Source of the DNA: Bacteroidales bacterium
GTDB lineage: Bacteria > Bacteroidota > Bacteroidia > Bacteroidales > CAIWKO01
NCBI GenBank assembly: GCA_018004645.1
Contig: JAGNBV010000009.1
Coordinates: 1-55,847, forward strand
DNA: 55,847 nt
Reading direction: 5' to 3'
Shown here: piece after piece, positions 23,833-33,545 of the stretch
How the letters are laid out: every line of letters begins with the position of its first letter
Position numbering within the stretch: the first letter of the stretch is position 1
Program-made: the position numbers and the translations under genes
Notes under the pieces: model-generated
Seen by the model: only the letters and a program-made list of their open reading frames with translations
What the model was told of the DNA's origin: nothing
Database searches by the model: none

Positions 23833-25788
23833 TCAGCGGTTCACAATGACGCGGGCGATTTTTTGCTGATCTTTAAAATTCAACCTGATCATATAAAAAC
23901 CTTTACCATGGCTTCCTATGCTCACTTTCACGATTTTTTTCTCCGGCTTAAATTTTAAAATTTCCCTGTCAAGAATATCGGTGATGCGAATTTCATCGGC
24001 TACAATTCCCGAAGTGATTGTAAAATCGCCGTTACCCGGGTTGGGAAATACTTTTAGTGTCAGTTCCGGATCCTGACCGGCAATTCCAAATGTAGCAATA
24101 TTATGACATGATGATGTGTCTTTGCATGATCCATCCAGTATCTCCACTGCATAATTACCGTTGGATGGAGGGTCGAAACTTTGCCCGTCAGCGCCGGGAA
24201 TGACGGCATATGCATCGTCGCAATCCAGCCATTGGTAAGTAACGCCTGTGGCATTAGCCGTAAGGATAATACCATTTTGTGAAACACTGGTGTCAACGGT
24301 ATTGATGGTCAGGTCGAGCGTAATAATACTGTCGCAGCCGGCCAGGTTGGTGATGGTATCATTATATATACCGGAACTTGTCCAGACATAGTTTCCGCTC
24401 GGAGATGTGAGTCGGAAACAAGCTTCCGCTGTCATGGAGGCGCTTGTTGAGGGACAGGTGCACGTCATCAGCGGATCTGGAAATATGAATTCTTCATATC
24501 CTGAAATTCCCTGCCTTATACCATTAAAACCACTCACTGAATCCATCAGGTTTCCATCGAAGTGCCACAGGGCTTTCAACCCTGCAGAAGAAGAAAATTC
24601 CGACGGATATTTCCGGCATTTGTTAGCGTTTATTTCGGCATTAGTTCGGACCACTGACCACAACCTCAACTCCTCGATAACTCCTGATCCGGGGTCATTG
24701 TTTCCACGTCCGATGCGCATTTCATTGGTTGATACACCCAGTGCTGTGGTGCAGGGCACCACCGACATCAGTATGCCGTTTTTATAAAACCTTACATTTG
24801 AGCTGTCGTAGGTAACCGCCAAATGTGTCCATTCTCCGGCATTTACGGTTAATCCCACCGAGCTGATAATACTGGATTGCACTCTGAAAAACGGAGAACC
24901 GGCAGAGGTGATACCCAATTGATAATCGAAGCTGCCCCCACCCTTATTCAGAACTGTATTAGCTGTTGTGAAGCCCCCCGGTTTAATCCATGCCTCAATT
25001 GTTATTTTATTGAAATCATTCATGGCCGGAACATACGGAATACTCACATAATTGGAATTGACTCCCGGTGTGGGCAGTAATAAGCCAAAATTGGCATCGC
25101 CGCACTCCGAATCATGATTCCACATAGCGGCCACTTCGGCATCGGACAACGCTCTGTTATACAGCCTGAATTCATCCATATAACCTGTCATAGACATATT
25201 TGTACTATAGCCACCGACTTTGAATCCGGTACCCGCTCCTAAGTTCAATGGAGTCTGGCTGACAATCGTATCTAGTACACCGTTTTTATATGCTTTGATT
25301 GCTGATGTTGCAGAATCATACACAAAGGTTACCACTGTTGGAGCCGGTCCTATGCCGGTTACAAGAACATCTGTTATTCCGGTTCCTCTTAAAAACAGAT
25401 TGTTCTGTCCTGCAACACCGCCCTGGAAACACCGGAAAGAAATAGCGGGATCTCCAAAGAAATACGATGCGTTTGTAGTTGGAGAAGGAATGGATAACCA
25501 CATGCTTATAGTCCAGCCTTTTGATCCAAGATTCAGATTCCAGCCGGTATTAATCCCGCTGGAATATGCACCCGTACCAAACAAACAAGTGTCAAACTGT
25601 CCCCCGCCGGCAAACGTTACTCCGGTTAATGTCCCTAAAGCATTGCCTGCAAGCGGATATCCACAGTTTGGTGTTGAGGCTGAAAGGTTGTTCTCAAATT
25701 TATAATACAGCATTGGTGCCTGAGCTGATATCTGGTCAGTTTCGAAAAGAATGGCTGCCAGAATAATTAATGTAAAAATCTTTTTCAT
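23833..25788 (-). CDS. Two-LamG T9SS cargo protein
   Basis: A 651-residue secreted protein. After a signal peptide (LIILAAILFETDQISAQ) come two LamG/concanavalin-like domains, about 30-230 (WTISMWLSIPS, MDEFRLYNRALSDAEVAAMW) and 240-415 (KITIEAWIKPGGF, IEELRLWSVVRTNAEI). A segment with SITLDLTINTVDTSVSQNG resembles the linker repeat found in many T9SS cargos. The end is a type A sorting domain (LKVFPNPGNGDFTITSGI to IARVIVNR). LamG domains bind glycans or proteins, so a surface adhesin or a binding protein is likely; no catalytic domain is visible. Confidence 0.9.
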   Translation of the reverse strand: MKKIFTLIILAAILFETDQISAQAPMLYYKFENNLSASTPNCGYPLAGNALGTLTGVTFAGGGQFDTCLFGTGAYSSGINTGWNLNLGSKGWTISMWLSIPSPTTNASYFFGDPAISFRCFQGGVAGQNNLFLRGTGITDVLVTGIGPAPTVVTFVYDSATSAIKAYKNGVLDTIVSQTPLNLGAGTGFKVGGYSTNMSMTGYMDEFRLYNRALSDAEVAAMWNHDSECGDANFGLLLPTPGVNSNYVSIPYVPAMNDFNKITIEAWIKPGGFTTANTVLNKGGGSFDYQLGITSAGSPFFRVQSSIISSVGLTVNAGEWTHLAVTYDSSNVRFYKNGILMSVVPCTTALGVSTNEMRIGRGNNDPGSGVIEELRLWSVVRTNAEINANKCRKYPSEFSSSAGLKALWHFDGNLMDSVSGFNGIRQGISGYEEFIFPDPLMTCTCPSTSASMTAEACFRLTSPSGNYVWTSSGIYNDTITNLAGCDSIITLDLTINTVDTSVSQNGIILTANATGVTYQWLDCDDAYAVIPGADGQSFDPPSNGNYAVEILDGSCKDTSSCHNIATFGIAGQDPELTLKVFPNPGNGDFTITSGIVADEIRITDILDREILKFKPEKKIVKVSIGSHGKGFYMIRLNFKDQQKIARVIVNR

Positions 25789-25865
25789 GTTTTTAATATA
25801 AAGTTGTTTCGATGTGTAAATATATAAATTTTATTGAATAAAAGCAATATTTTTCTATTAATTAA

Positions 25866-25985
25866 CAATTAGTTGGTGATACTATTTTGGATGAAAAAGG
25901 CAAATTTCATTTCAGTGAACCAAAACTAACAATACCGGCAAAAATAATGAAGGAAAACGGCTGTCTCAAAAGCCCTTTGTGGTAA
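25866..25985 (+). pseudogene. Gene remnant ending in an insertion-sequence-like end
   Basis: A 39-codon open stretch with protein-like sequence (ILDEKGKFHFSEPKLTIPAK) runs into the motif GGCTGTCTCAAAA at 25959-25971 and stops at TAA 25983-25985. There is no start codon at the upstream edge. A gene cut by an insertion would look like this; the rest of the 25789-26120 gap shows no gene. A chance frame is possible. Confidence 0.25.
25959..25971. repeat. Solo copy of the MITE terminal motif
   Basis: GGCTGTCTCAAAA is identical to 51963-51975, the left end of the element at 51961-52124. No partner end was found nearby, so this is a single surviving terminus. Confidence 0.5.
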
Positions 25986-26120
25986 ATAATATGTAGTGTT
26001 CCGTATATCGCTGATGATAATGTTACAACCCAGATTCAAAAACTTATTTAGTAAAGATAAATAATTTGCCAGCATCATTTTTAAATAATTTTGAAATATC
26101 TTTATCGAAAATTTTAAACT

Positions 26121-27233
26121 ATGAAATCTAACTTCTACAAATTAAGTTTGTACTTAGCCGGTTTCTTGTTATTGTTGGTTTCATGCAAACCTTTAGCCAC
26201 GCAATACGAAGAAGATGAAATAACGGATGCAGAATATTATGAGGCCGTCGAAAAAACACCTGTTCCGCAACCCGATTCAGCGGTCAGGGCCATGACGTGG
26301 AACATCCGTTTCGGCATTGGGCGTTCGGAGTGGTTTGGCGATGCGTGCAGCAACATCACCGTTTATTCACAGGAGGACGTATATCCACACCTCGATGCTG
26401 TAGTTGCAAAAATCAACGAGATAAAACCTGATATTTTGCTGCTGCAGGAGGTGGACATCAATTCAAAGAGAACTTCGTATATAAATGAACTTCAGTACAT
26501 TCTGGATAATACTTATTTTAATTATGCCGCTTATGTACCCGAATGGTGTGCCCAAAATATTCCCAGCGATGGCCTTGGGCGAATGGATATGGGACTGGCG
26601 ATACTCTCTCCCTGGCCAATTTCGGATGCTCAACGGGTGCAACTTGCCTTGAGGGGTGACCAGAGTGGCATCGAGGTCTATTTTTATCTTCGTTCCTGCA
26701 TGATTACCGCCAGTATTCAAATACCCGGCTTCGAGGAATTATCGGTGGTAAATATTCATGCTTCAGCTTTTGCCACCGACGATACCAAGCAAAAGCATTA
26801 TTTGCAGTTTAAGGCAAAGCTGGACGAAATTAATTCTGCAGGAAAATATTTTCTTGCCGGCGGGGACCTTAATACCCTGCCGCCGGGCTCCACCAAACTG
26901 GATTATTGCATGGAAGACATGTGCCCGGGCGAGACATTCCACCAGGAAGGTGACGATCCCATGCACAAGGCAGGCAGTTATTTTGGCGACGAAACAGCCT
27001 GGTTGTGGCCTGTGTACAGCGAATACAAGTGCGCTGTCCCTCTTCCGGTATATCTTGCCAACCAGGAGGCACACTTTACCCATACCACCCGGCCTACAGA
27101 AACCTGGGACCGCACCCTGGACTATCTTTTTACCAACAGCGGCTGGGTAGCCGGATCGACCATCACTCATCAGGATGCCTTTTACGAATCGGACCACTGC
27201 CCTGTCAGCTCCTTATTGCTTTTACCAAAATAA
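26121..27233 (+). CDS. Endonuclease/exonuclease/phosphatase-family lipoprotein
   Basis: A 370-residue lipoprotein (signal peptide to LLLVSC, lipid-bearing C22) with an EEP (DNase I-like) fold. Visible catalytic motifs: TWNIRFGIG (metal-site Asn), LLLQEVD (Glu), NIHASAF (His), GGDLNTLPPGS (Asp and Asn) and the terminal SDHCPVSSLL (Asp-His pair). Family members cleave phosphodiesters in nucleic acids, inositol phosphates or sphingomyelin; membrane attachment on the outside suggests scavenging of an extracellular phosphodiester or nucleic acid. A -7-like box TAATTTTG is at 26086-26093 with TTTG at 26065-26068, a slightly short 17-nt spacing. The next gene follows in 93 nt. Confidence 0.85.
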   Translation: MKSNFYKLSLYLAGFLLLLVSCKPLATQYEEDEITDAEYYEAVEKTPVPQPDSAVRAMTWNIRFGIGRSEWFGDACSNITVYSQEDVYPHLDAVVAKINEIKPDILLLQEVDINSKRTSYINELQYILDNTYFNYAAYVPEWCAQNIPSDGLGRMDMGLAILSPWPISDAQRVQLALRGDQSGIEVYFYLRSCMITASIQIPGFEELSVVNIHASAFATDDTKQKHYLQFKAKLDEINSAGKYFLAGGDLNTLPPGSTKLDYCMEDMCPGETFHQEGDDPMHKAGSYFGDETAWLWPVYSEYKCAVPLPVYLANQEAHFTHTTRPTETWDRTLDYLFTNSGWVAGSTITHQDAFYESDHCPVSSLLLLPK

Positions 27234-27326
27234 ATACTGATCCACCGCGGCAAATTGAAAATTGTGCCGATAGTTATCAGAGAATGAACATTGGAAATTG
27301 GAAAATGAACTAAACAACCAGAAAGA

Positions 27327-28103
27327 ATGAAAAAAATTATAGTTTGCCTCATCGCCTTATTGATCGTTCAGGAGCTTGCCGCCCAGAGCACCCCGTTGCT
27401 CAACCGGTGGAGTTACCGCACCGCCTACCTGATACGGAAAAACAAATATGAAAGCGGTCTTGTGCAGCCTTTCCGTTATGGTATCTCCAACAGGGTTGAG
27501 ATAACCACTAATGTGTTGCAGAATATTGCCGTACCCAATGCCGGTGTCAAAGTGTTTATTGCCGATGTAAAAGGGTTTCACATGGCCAGCGAACACGGAC
27601 TTCAATATAATTCGTTGTTCTTCAAGCTGCTCAGCCGCAAAGGCACCGGCGGCGTTTTGTCTCCACAGTTCAGTTTTCCCAATATGTTTACTTTTTCCAG
27701 CGGCTTCCTGGTCACCAGGCAGGTATTCGACACGGCCTACGTTACTGCCCGTGCAGGATTCTTTCTGGGCATGCGCGACGGATTTCTCGACCCGCTGGCC
27801 ACCGTTGATATGCCCATTATCTATCCCCGAAACGCGCATCTTTTTAATACCTATACTTTCAGGCTTGGAGCCGATATCCGGGGAAAGATTAAACGGTCAT
27901 GGTCTTATATGTTTGATTTTCAATTTTTTGTGTTGCCGGTAAAAAAACACAACTTTTTTATGGAAAACACAGGTGTTATCATGTGTAACTGGGGAAAAAA
28001 CTTCCGTTTTAAAGGAGGATATAAACTCTGCTACGGCGATTATCCTTTCGGCAAACAATGGCATCTGCTGCCTACGCTTGATATTGTATTTGGAAGTAAG
28101 TAA
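27327..28103 (+). CDS. Exported outer-membrane-type protein, unknown
   Basis: 258 residues with signal peptide (IIVCLIALLIVQELAAQ) and a chain of amphipathic beta strands (EITTNVLQNIAVPNAGVKVF, TYTFRLGADIRGK, RFKGGYKLCYGDYPFG), consistent with a beta-barrel or barrel-like outer-membrane protein. The family was not recognised. It probably shares a transcript with the EEP lipoprotein upstream. Its stop is 20 nt from the stop of the convergent M6 protease gene, with no obvious terminator in between. Confidence 0.7.
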   Translation: MKKIIVCLIALLIVQELAAQSTPLLNRWSYRTAYLIRKNKYESGLVQPFRYGISNRVEITTNVLQNIAVPNAGVKVFIADVKGFHMASEHGLQYNSLFFKLLSRKGTGGVLSPQFSFPNMFTFSSGFLVTRQVFDTAYVTARAGFFLGMRDGFLDPLATVDMPIIYPRNAHLFNTYTFRLGADIRGKIKRSWSYMFDFQFFVLPVKKHNFFMENTGVIMCNWGKNFRFKGGYKLCYGDYPFGKQWHLLPTLDIVFGSK

Positions 28104-28123
28104 CAGACAAGTGAAAGCCGGTT

Positions 28124-31100
28124 TTATTGCTTTACAAATTTCTTAACAATTATTTTTTTCTCATCAGTAATTTTAAGAAAATAAATCCCATTCGAAAGAT
28201 TGCAAATATCTATTTCTGAGGCAGCATGTTGCATGATTTGTGAAATTAGAAGTTGTCCTTTAAAATCGTAGATTTCAATCATTTCTTGTCCATTCAGGCG
28301 TTGTGCTTCAATTGTTAAAATATTATTTGCCGGATTAGGATAAATTATTACATCATTTGCCTGAAGTTCATCGGTACCGGTGCAAAGATTGACTATAACT
28401 ATTATTGGAATTGAAAAATAATAAGTCCCGTTTTGAGAAAGCATAGCGCGATATTGCCATGTACCTGCAGAAGACGGGATTTCTGAATACGTATCATTTG
28501 TATTGACAATGTCTGTCCAAATCCCATTGTTAAGTTTTTTCTGCCATTTGACAACAACACCGGTATAATCAACCAACGTAAATATTTCGGGAGAAGTCCC
28601 GATACAGATATTATTGTTTCCAATAATTCTTCCGTCTTTGATAAGGGCTTTAAGATACATGATATCGTTGTTGCCAATGGCATGCTGATCGCCTCTGACT
28701 GCCAGGCCTGGTATGTAATCTCGCTGGTACATCAGGTGAAGGTAATCATTAATATTTTTATTCAGAGAGCCAAAAACACACTCATAATTTGGCTCAGGTG
28801 TGAGGTTTATGGGAGGCCACGACCATGTAACGCCATTATCAGCAGATTTGACATAATAAATATTTCTGTATGCCTTGCCACTACCATCATCCGAGTTTTC
28901 AACATAGCTTGAATAGGTTACATAAAGATGCCCGTCGGCATCAATACCTGCATTTGGCATCGAAGACAAAGAATTATAATATGTTCCGGGTGCCGCGAGG
29001 TATTCAATGGCTCCGGAGTTATTGGCATCATAAACGGAGGCGATAGTGGTAAAGTTGCCCGGGCCATTACCTTCTTTCCAATATAAAAGGTTGTCGGTAT
29101 AAGGCCAGAAACTGCTGGTTCCACCGGAAGCAGGGTCACTATCCAAAACTCTTGTTCGGCCAAAAAACACATGCGCCAACCCTGAATTATCGATCAGTAC
29201 TGCCAGGTTTCCATCACATGTATATAATGTATCAGCAGTTCCATCATTATTGATATCAGAAATCGAACCTGCAGCAGTAGTACTGTATTTGGAAATCGGG
29301 AACTGCCAGACAATTTGTTTAGTCCATGTAGTACCCCCATCGGTTGATTTCATCAGGAAAACATCATACCAATCATCGCCAACAACAATAGCAACCGTAT
29401 CTCCCTTAACATCAATCGCATAACTGTCGCCGTTAAATCCCAGGTATTCGTTACTTGTCATATTAGGGAGCACCTGCATCTGTATGTCCCATGTGTTCCC
29501 TCCGTTGAGCGACCGGTAATATACTAATGCTCCTGCAAGTCCCTGATATAAATTTGTTGCCGGATTAGTCAGCGCAATCAGGTGAACTTTTTGTCCGCTA
29601 ATCTTCATTCGTGGCCATGACAAATAAGGATTAGAACTTGTTGATTGACTCACGGTCCAGGGGCCACTGCCTTTCAGCCCTTTAATTTGTTTGAGTCCTA
29701 GGGTTGCATCATGAGCGTAAATAACATCATAATTGTCATTTGTTGAAGAAATAGTTGGCCACCCGGTTTTTTCTGATTCTATGCGTGCCGTTGGAAAAGC
29801 GCCCCATGACACACCATTATAATAATTATATCCGGTACCTCTGTCGGGAAATGTCAGGTCGGAAAGCCAGCTGCTATAAGTCCAAGATGCAGATATGGTC
29901 CCATCGGGATGCACTACCAGCCTGTTATCAACAGTACTGTTTGTCTGCAAGTCATAAGTTGTTTCTCCGATTTTCACCTGAGAAATCAGTTCCTGGGCAA
30001 TAAATGTCATATCATTGCCATAAAAGGTGCCAAGAGCATTTGTTGCCATTACTCTGAAATGGTAAACAGCGCCTGATGTCAGACCTGTAATTGGCGCAGC
30101 GACCTGTGTAATAGAATTGCTGCTCACGCTATTTGGTGTGGCCGCAACAGAATTTGCGTAATTTGTGTCCAGACCATAGGCAAAACTAATTGAAGAAGGC
30201 ACACCGTTAGCGTTTACTGATCCGTTGAGGATGGCCGATCCGGAAGTAATGCCTGTCGCCGTTGTTGTAATTAATTGAGGGGGCAGGTCAGGGATAAATA
30301 AGAATGTCCTGCCGGTTTCTGGGGCCGGTCTGGCAGGTGGGTTCCCAAAATTAAGGGTTGCGGTAGAGCTGTAATTATTATTATCGAAAACGATTTCAGT
30401 CCATTCTTGGGTTGATCCTTTTCTGGCCACCAGTAATTGCCCGAAATCGCTTCCCACCCCCTTTAATCCGACTGCCGAAGTTTTAAAATCTGATGGATTT
30501 GCTGATGGCTGCCAACTACCATAAACTATTTCAACCTGATTGGTGGTTTCATAAAGTTTAATTTGAAAAGAGATATTGTCATATTGTTGCAAAGGTGTTA
30601 TTGTCTTATCCCTAAGGTTTTTGAACTGAATAGTACAAATCCTGTCAGGTGCAGTGCCTGAGGTATAAACCCTGTACTCAGGCGTTGATGTCCCGGCCAT
30701 CAGGTCGTGATTAAATGCACTGATAATATTGATATCTGCCGCATTAGCACTATTGAAGATTCCGTCATCGGCAGTATTGGCGCTATTAAAAAAAAGTGCT
30801 GCTGCGGAAGGCGGCGTATTACCCAGCTTGATGAACCCGTTAGTATTTAAAATGAATTGAGTAAAGGCAGTGCAATTATATTGAAAGGTAAATCCAATAT
30901 CTACCGGGCTGGAATTCGCATCATCAGTATTGGTTGTATTGATTACTGTTCCCGAGCTTCCTAAGTCGTTATAAGCACCAATAAAGTTTTGGGCATTAGC
31001 GGCACTAAAAGATAGTAAGCCGTGTGCAATCGGTGTCAACAGTGTATCATTAACCGAATGTGCGTCGTTGGCAAGTGATGTCCATGCAAGTACATTATAA

Positions 31101-32899
31101 ATTCCATTACCAGAAAAATCAGCAGTTTGATTAAATGTATAATTGACATTAGCGCCTGAGGCAATGGATGGTCCTGTGTAAGATTCGGTCACAACAGTTC
31201 CTCCATTAATTTGATAATTCAACTGCAGGCCGTTGCTTATAGTGGTGGTTCCATAGTTTTTTACGTTTATTGTTACCGTTTGGGATGCTGTCAGTCCGCA
31301 ACCCGAAACAGGAGCAACAATTTCTTCGGTGCCGGCATTTACAGGAAAGGCAGGGCCTCCGTTAAGATCAAAAGAAATTGTGTTACCGCAAGTGGTTACA
31401 TTTGAGATGTCAAGAGCTCCATTGCTGCCATCCGATAAAAAACACGAAGGATTAGTGCTGTCATTGATCTTTTTTCTGTTCACATTCGTGCTAAAGTTTG
31501 CATTATCTATGTTGCCGTTTACCGAAACTGTTCCATTCGGCCTGTATATATAAACCTCATCAAGCGTGGCAGAACCGTCATATTGTGCATTACCATTGCC
31601 ATCAAAGGTTGAATTGATGCGATACACAATCAGCCCTGAAGCAGGTATTGAGCTTTCAAAAAGACCCTCCTTTTTACGATATTCAACAATAAAAAACTCT
31701 GTCGCTGAATTGGGCGAATTTATACGATAACAATTTTGAGAAGAACTTGTAATAGGGTTAAGAGTATAGGTGCCGGGTGCTGAGATCACAGGTACAGATG
31801 CTATCCAATTGCCATAACGGTATTTCATATAAGCTCCCATAGATTGGGGAGGATTCGTGTTGCTTTCCATCAAATCCCAGGTGCCGACAGGTGATAATTC
31901 AGTGCCGACATTATAATGGTAAAGATCCGGAGCTCCTAATGTGTGAAACATTTCATGACATAACACCCCTGCACCGTTCGAGAGAAGGTGGTTTCTTACC
32001 TGCAGGTTATAGTCCCAAACCTGTTTCCCATTAATAAATACGTTTTGCGAATATAAACTCCAGCGATGTGGCCATAATAAGGTACTCCATGCAGTAACAT
32101 CACCCGAAACAACAAAACAAATATTATCGACATACCCATCGTTATTATAATCAATATTCAGTCCGACAGGCACTTGACTACAAACGGCATTAATGGCATT
32201 CATTAACAGGTTGTGTTCTGTTGTTGCCCGATCAGTATAACCGTTCGGGTTTGTTGAGGCATCATAAGGCTGATAATAACTTCGCGGATTAGCATCCTGA
32301 TATGAAACAACCATGGTCCCCGGAGTTGGATAGTAACTGGAGTTAATATGCAACTGGTTATATGAAACCTCTTCAAAATAATTTTTCATCGAATTGTTTC
32401 CGGCTGTATTCATAAAAAAACTGTCATAGACAATTGCATTGTCATTAAATTCAGGTTCTCCCGCAAAACGTATGAATATTACCAGGTTGTTTATCGTTCC
32501 CGATGCTTTATCCGGTAAGGTTTTGTAATTTGCCATTTTAGGCGTGTTATCAAGAAAGTCCTTTCTGATTTTCAGAATTTTTTCCCGGGACAGATTAATA
32601 CCTGCCTGTAATCCCATCGATGCAGGGTTTACATTTCCAACAATATGTTCCGATGCTATGAGGGTATCATCTATTTTAATGGCATAACAATAATAACCTG
32701 TTTGTGAATTACGTATTATGGTAAAATTATTGGCATCGTGCATCCAGTTGTAGTACTCATCGCCGGTGACAAAGCAGTTTATTTTATTCCCGTTGGGCTG
32801 TGTTACAGTAACAGGATAATTTTTGATAAATGCCCCTTGCATTATTGAAGGGAGGCATACCATAATGAGCAAAAAAAACTTCAGCTTTATTGTCTTCAT
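28124..32899 (-). CDS. Large secreted M6-family metalloprotease with T9SS sorting domain
   Basis: A 1591-residue secreted protein. Signal peptide (FFLLIMVCLPSIMQGA), a propeptide, then an M6 (immune inhibitor A-like) catalytic domain at about 120-520 with the zinc site HEMFHTLGAPD (H315, E316, H319, D325) and nearby LMES. After that come a CARDB-like beta domain (about 530-640), a region with a Fn3-like pattern, GLTSGAVYHFRVMATNALG, near 960, then BNR/sialidase-like repeats (KSTDGGTTWTKQIVW, SADNGVTWSWPP) and an Ig-like region. The C-terminus is a T9SS type A sorting domain (VIIYPNPANNILTIEAQ). The propeller may bind glycans on host or prey substrates. A -7-like box TATTTTTG lies at 32942-32949 (minus strand). 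Confidence 0.9.
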   Translation of the reverse strand: MKTIKLKFFLLIMVCLPSIMQGAFIKNYPVTVTQPNGNKINCFVTGDEYYNWMHDANNFTIIRNSQTGYYCYAIKIDDTLIASEHIVGNVNPASMGLQAGINLSREKILKIRKDFLDNTPKMANYKTLPDKASGTINNLVIFIRFAGEPEFNDNAIVYDSFFMNTAGNNSMKNYFEEVSYNQLHINSSYYPTPGTMVVSYQDANPRSYYQPYDASTNPNGYTDRATTEHNLLMNAINAVCSQVPVGLNIDYNNDGYVDNICFVVSGDVTAWSTLLWPHRWSLYSQNVFINGKQVWDYNLQVRNHLLSNGAGVLCHEMFHTLGAPDLYHYNVGTELSPVGTWDLMESNTNPPQSMGAYMKYRYGNWIASVPVISAPGTYTLNPITSSSQNCYRINSPNSATEFFIVEYRKKEGLFESSIPASGLIVYRINSTFDGNGNAQYDGSATLDEVYIYRPNGTVSVNGNIDNANFSTNVNRKKINDSTNPSCFLSDGSNGALDISNVTTCGNTISFDLNGGPAFPVNAGTEEIVAPVSGCGLTASQTVTINVKNYGTTTISNGLQLNYQINGGTVVTESYTGPSIASGANVNYTFNQTADFSGNGIYNVLAWTSLANDAHSVNDTLLTPIAHGLLSFSAANAQNFIGAYNDLGSSGTVINTTNTDDANSSPVDIGFTFQYNCTAFTQFILNTNGFIKLGNTPPSAAALFFNSANTADDGIFNSANAADINIISAFNHDLMAGTSTPEYRVYTSGTAPDRICTIQFKNLRDKTITPLQQYDNISFQIKLYETTNQVEIVYGSWQPSANPSDFKTSAVGLKGVGSDFGQLLVARKGSTQEWTEIVFDNNNYSSTATLNFGNPPARPAPETGRTFLFIPDLPPQLITTTATGITSGSAILNGSVNANGVPSSISFAYGLDTNYANSVAATPNSVSSNSITQVAAPITGLTSGAVYHFRVMATNALGTFYGNDMTFIAQELISQVKIGETTYDLQTNSTVDNRLVVHPDGTISASWTYSSWLSDLTFPDRGTGYNYYNGVSWGAFPTARIESEKTGWPTISSTNDNYDVIYAHDATLGLKQIKGLKGSGPWTVSQSTSSNPYLSWPRMKISGQKVHLIALTNPATNLYQGLAGALVYYRSLNGGNTWDIQMQVLPNMTSNEYLGFNGDSYAIDVKGDTVAIVVGDDWYDVFLMKSTDGGTTWTKQIVWQFPISKYSTTAAGSISDINNDGTADTLYTCDGNLAVLIDNSGLAHVFFGRTRVLDSDPASGGTSSFWPYTDNLLYWKEGNGPGNFTTIASVYDANNSGAIEYLAAPGTYYNSLSSMPNAGIDADGHLYVTYSSYVENSDDGSGKAYRNIYYVKSADNGVTWSWPPINLTPEPNYECVFGSLNKNINDYLHLMYQRDYIPGLAVRGDQHAIGNNDIMYLKALIKDGRIIGNNNICIGTSPEIFTLVDYTGVVVKWQKKLNNGIWTDIVNTNDTYSEIPSSAGTWQYRAMLSQNGTYYFSIPIIVIVNLCTGTDELQANDVIIYPNPANNILTIEAQRLNGQEMIEIYDFKGQLLISQIMQHAASEIDICNLSNGIYFLKITDEKKIIVKKFVKQ

Positions 32900-33154
32900 G
32901 TTTATTTTATTTAGTGAAATATATTCTCTTTATTTTTACATCAAAAATAAATAAATTAGTCAAGAAACCATAAAATTTTAATGCACAATATTTTTCTTTT
33001 GCTGAAAGCCTGCGGGCACAGTTCGTCGATTCAAAAATCTCATATTCTATCGGTTGCACATTCAATCCAATTCGGCGGATAGTTCATTTTCAAATTTGCT
33101 ATTATATTGAACAATTTGCTAACCTGCCCCGGTATTATGTTGGGATTTCACAGA

Positions 33155-33233
33155 TATAAACTGACCTCCTACAATTGGTAGTTTATACAGATGCTCAATA
33201 TTATGAATTTGTACTGTGGGCAAATTCATAATA
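33155..33233. repeat. Two adjacent strong hairpins
   Basis: TATAAACTGACC (33155-33166) pairs with GGTAGTTTATA (33177-33187) with one bulge, and TATTATGAATTTG (33199-33211) pairs exactly, over 13 bp, with CAAATTCATAATA (33221-33233) around a 9-nt loop. They lie just downstream of the lipoprotein stop on the minus strand, where a terminator or mRNA-stabilising element would sit, but lack a T-run. The rest of 32900-33242 shows no gene. Confidence 0.5.
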
Positions 33234-33242
33234 GCATTGGCA

Positions 33243-33545
33243 TTACCTTTTATTTTTTGTTTTCAGGTTTTTTATCGAATCTATTTCTGCCTTGTTGGGA
33301 GCAGGATGGATTATGGCTTTAGCCTTGCCTTGATTATCCTCCGTATTATTTTGTATCCCCTGTCCTATCCCTGCACTCCCCGGTGTTGATGTTCGATGGA
33401 TTTTCGATGTGTCCGGATTGGAATCAGTTTTATTAATAATCGCATTTGTTGTTGTGGCTTCCTGCTTTGGTTCTTTGGAATTACGGCATGCGAAAACAAT
33501 GAAAACAACAGCCAGCAGGTTAATCAGCAATAATGATTTTCTCAT
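33243..33545 (-). CDS. Small lipoprotein, unknown
   Basis: 100 residues: MRKSLLLINLLAVVFIVFAC is a lipoprotein signal peptide with cysteine 20 lipidated. The mature part is hydrophilic, low in aromatic residues and rich in Thr, Asn and Lys, probably unstructured. No family recognised. Its start overlaps the end of the T9SS cargo gene upstream by 26 nt, so expression is likely coupled to it. A tether or linker function is possible but unproven. Confidence 0.65.
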   Translation of the reverse strand: MRKSLLLINLLAVVFIVFACRNSKEPKQEATTTNAIINKTDSNPDTSKIHRTSTPGSAGIGQGIQNNTEDNQGKAKAIIHPAPNKAEIDSIKNLKTKNKR

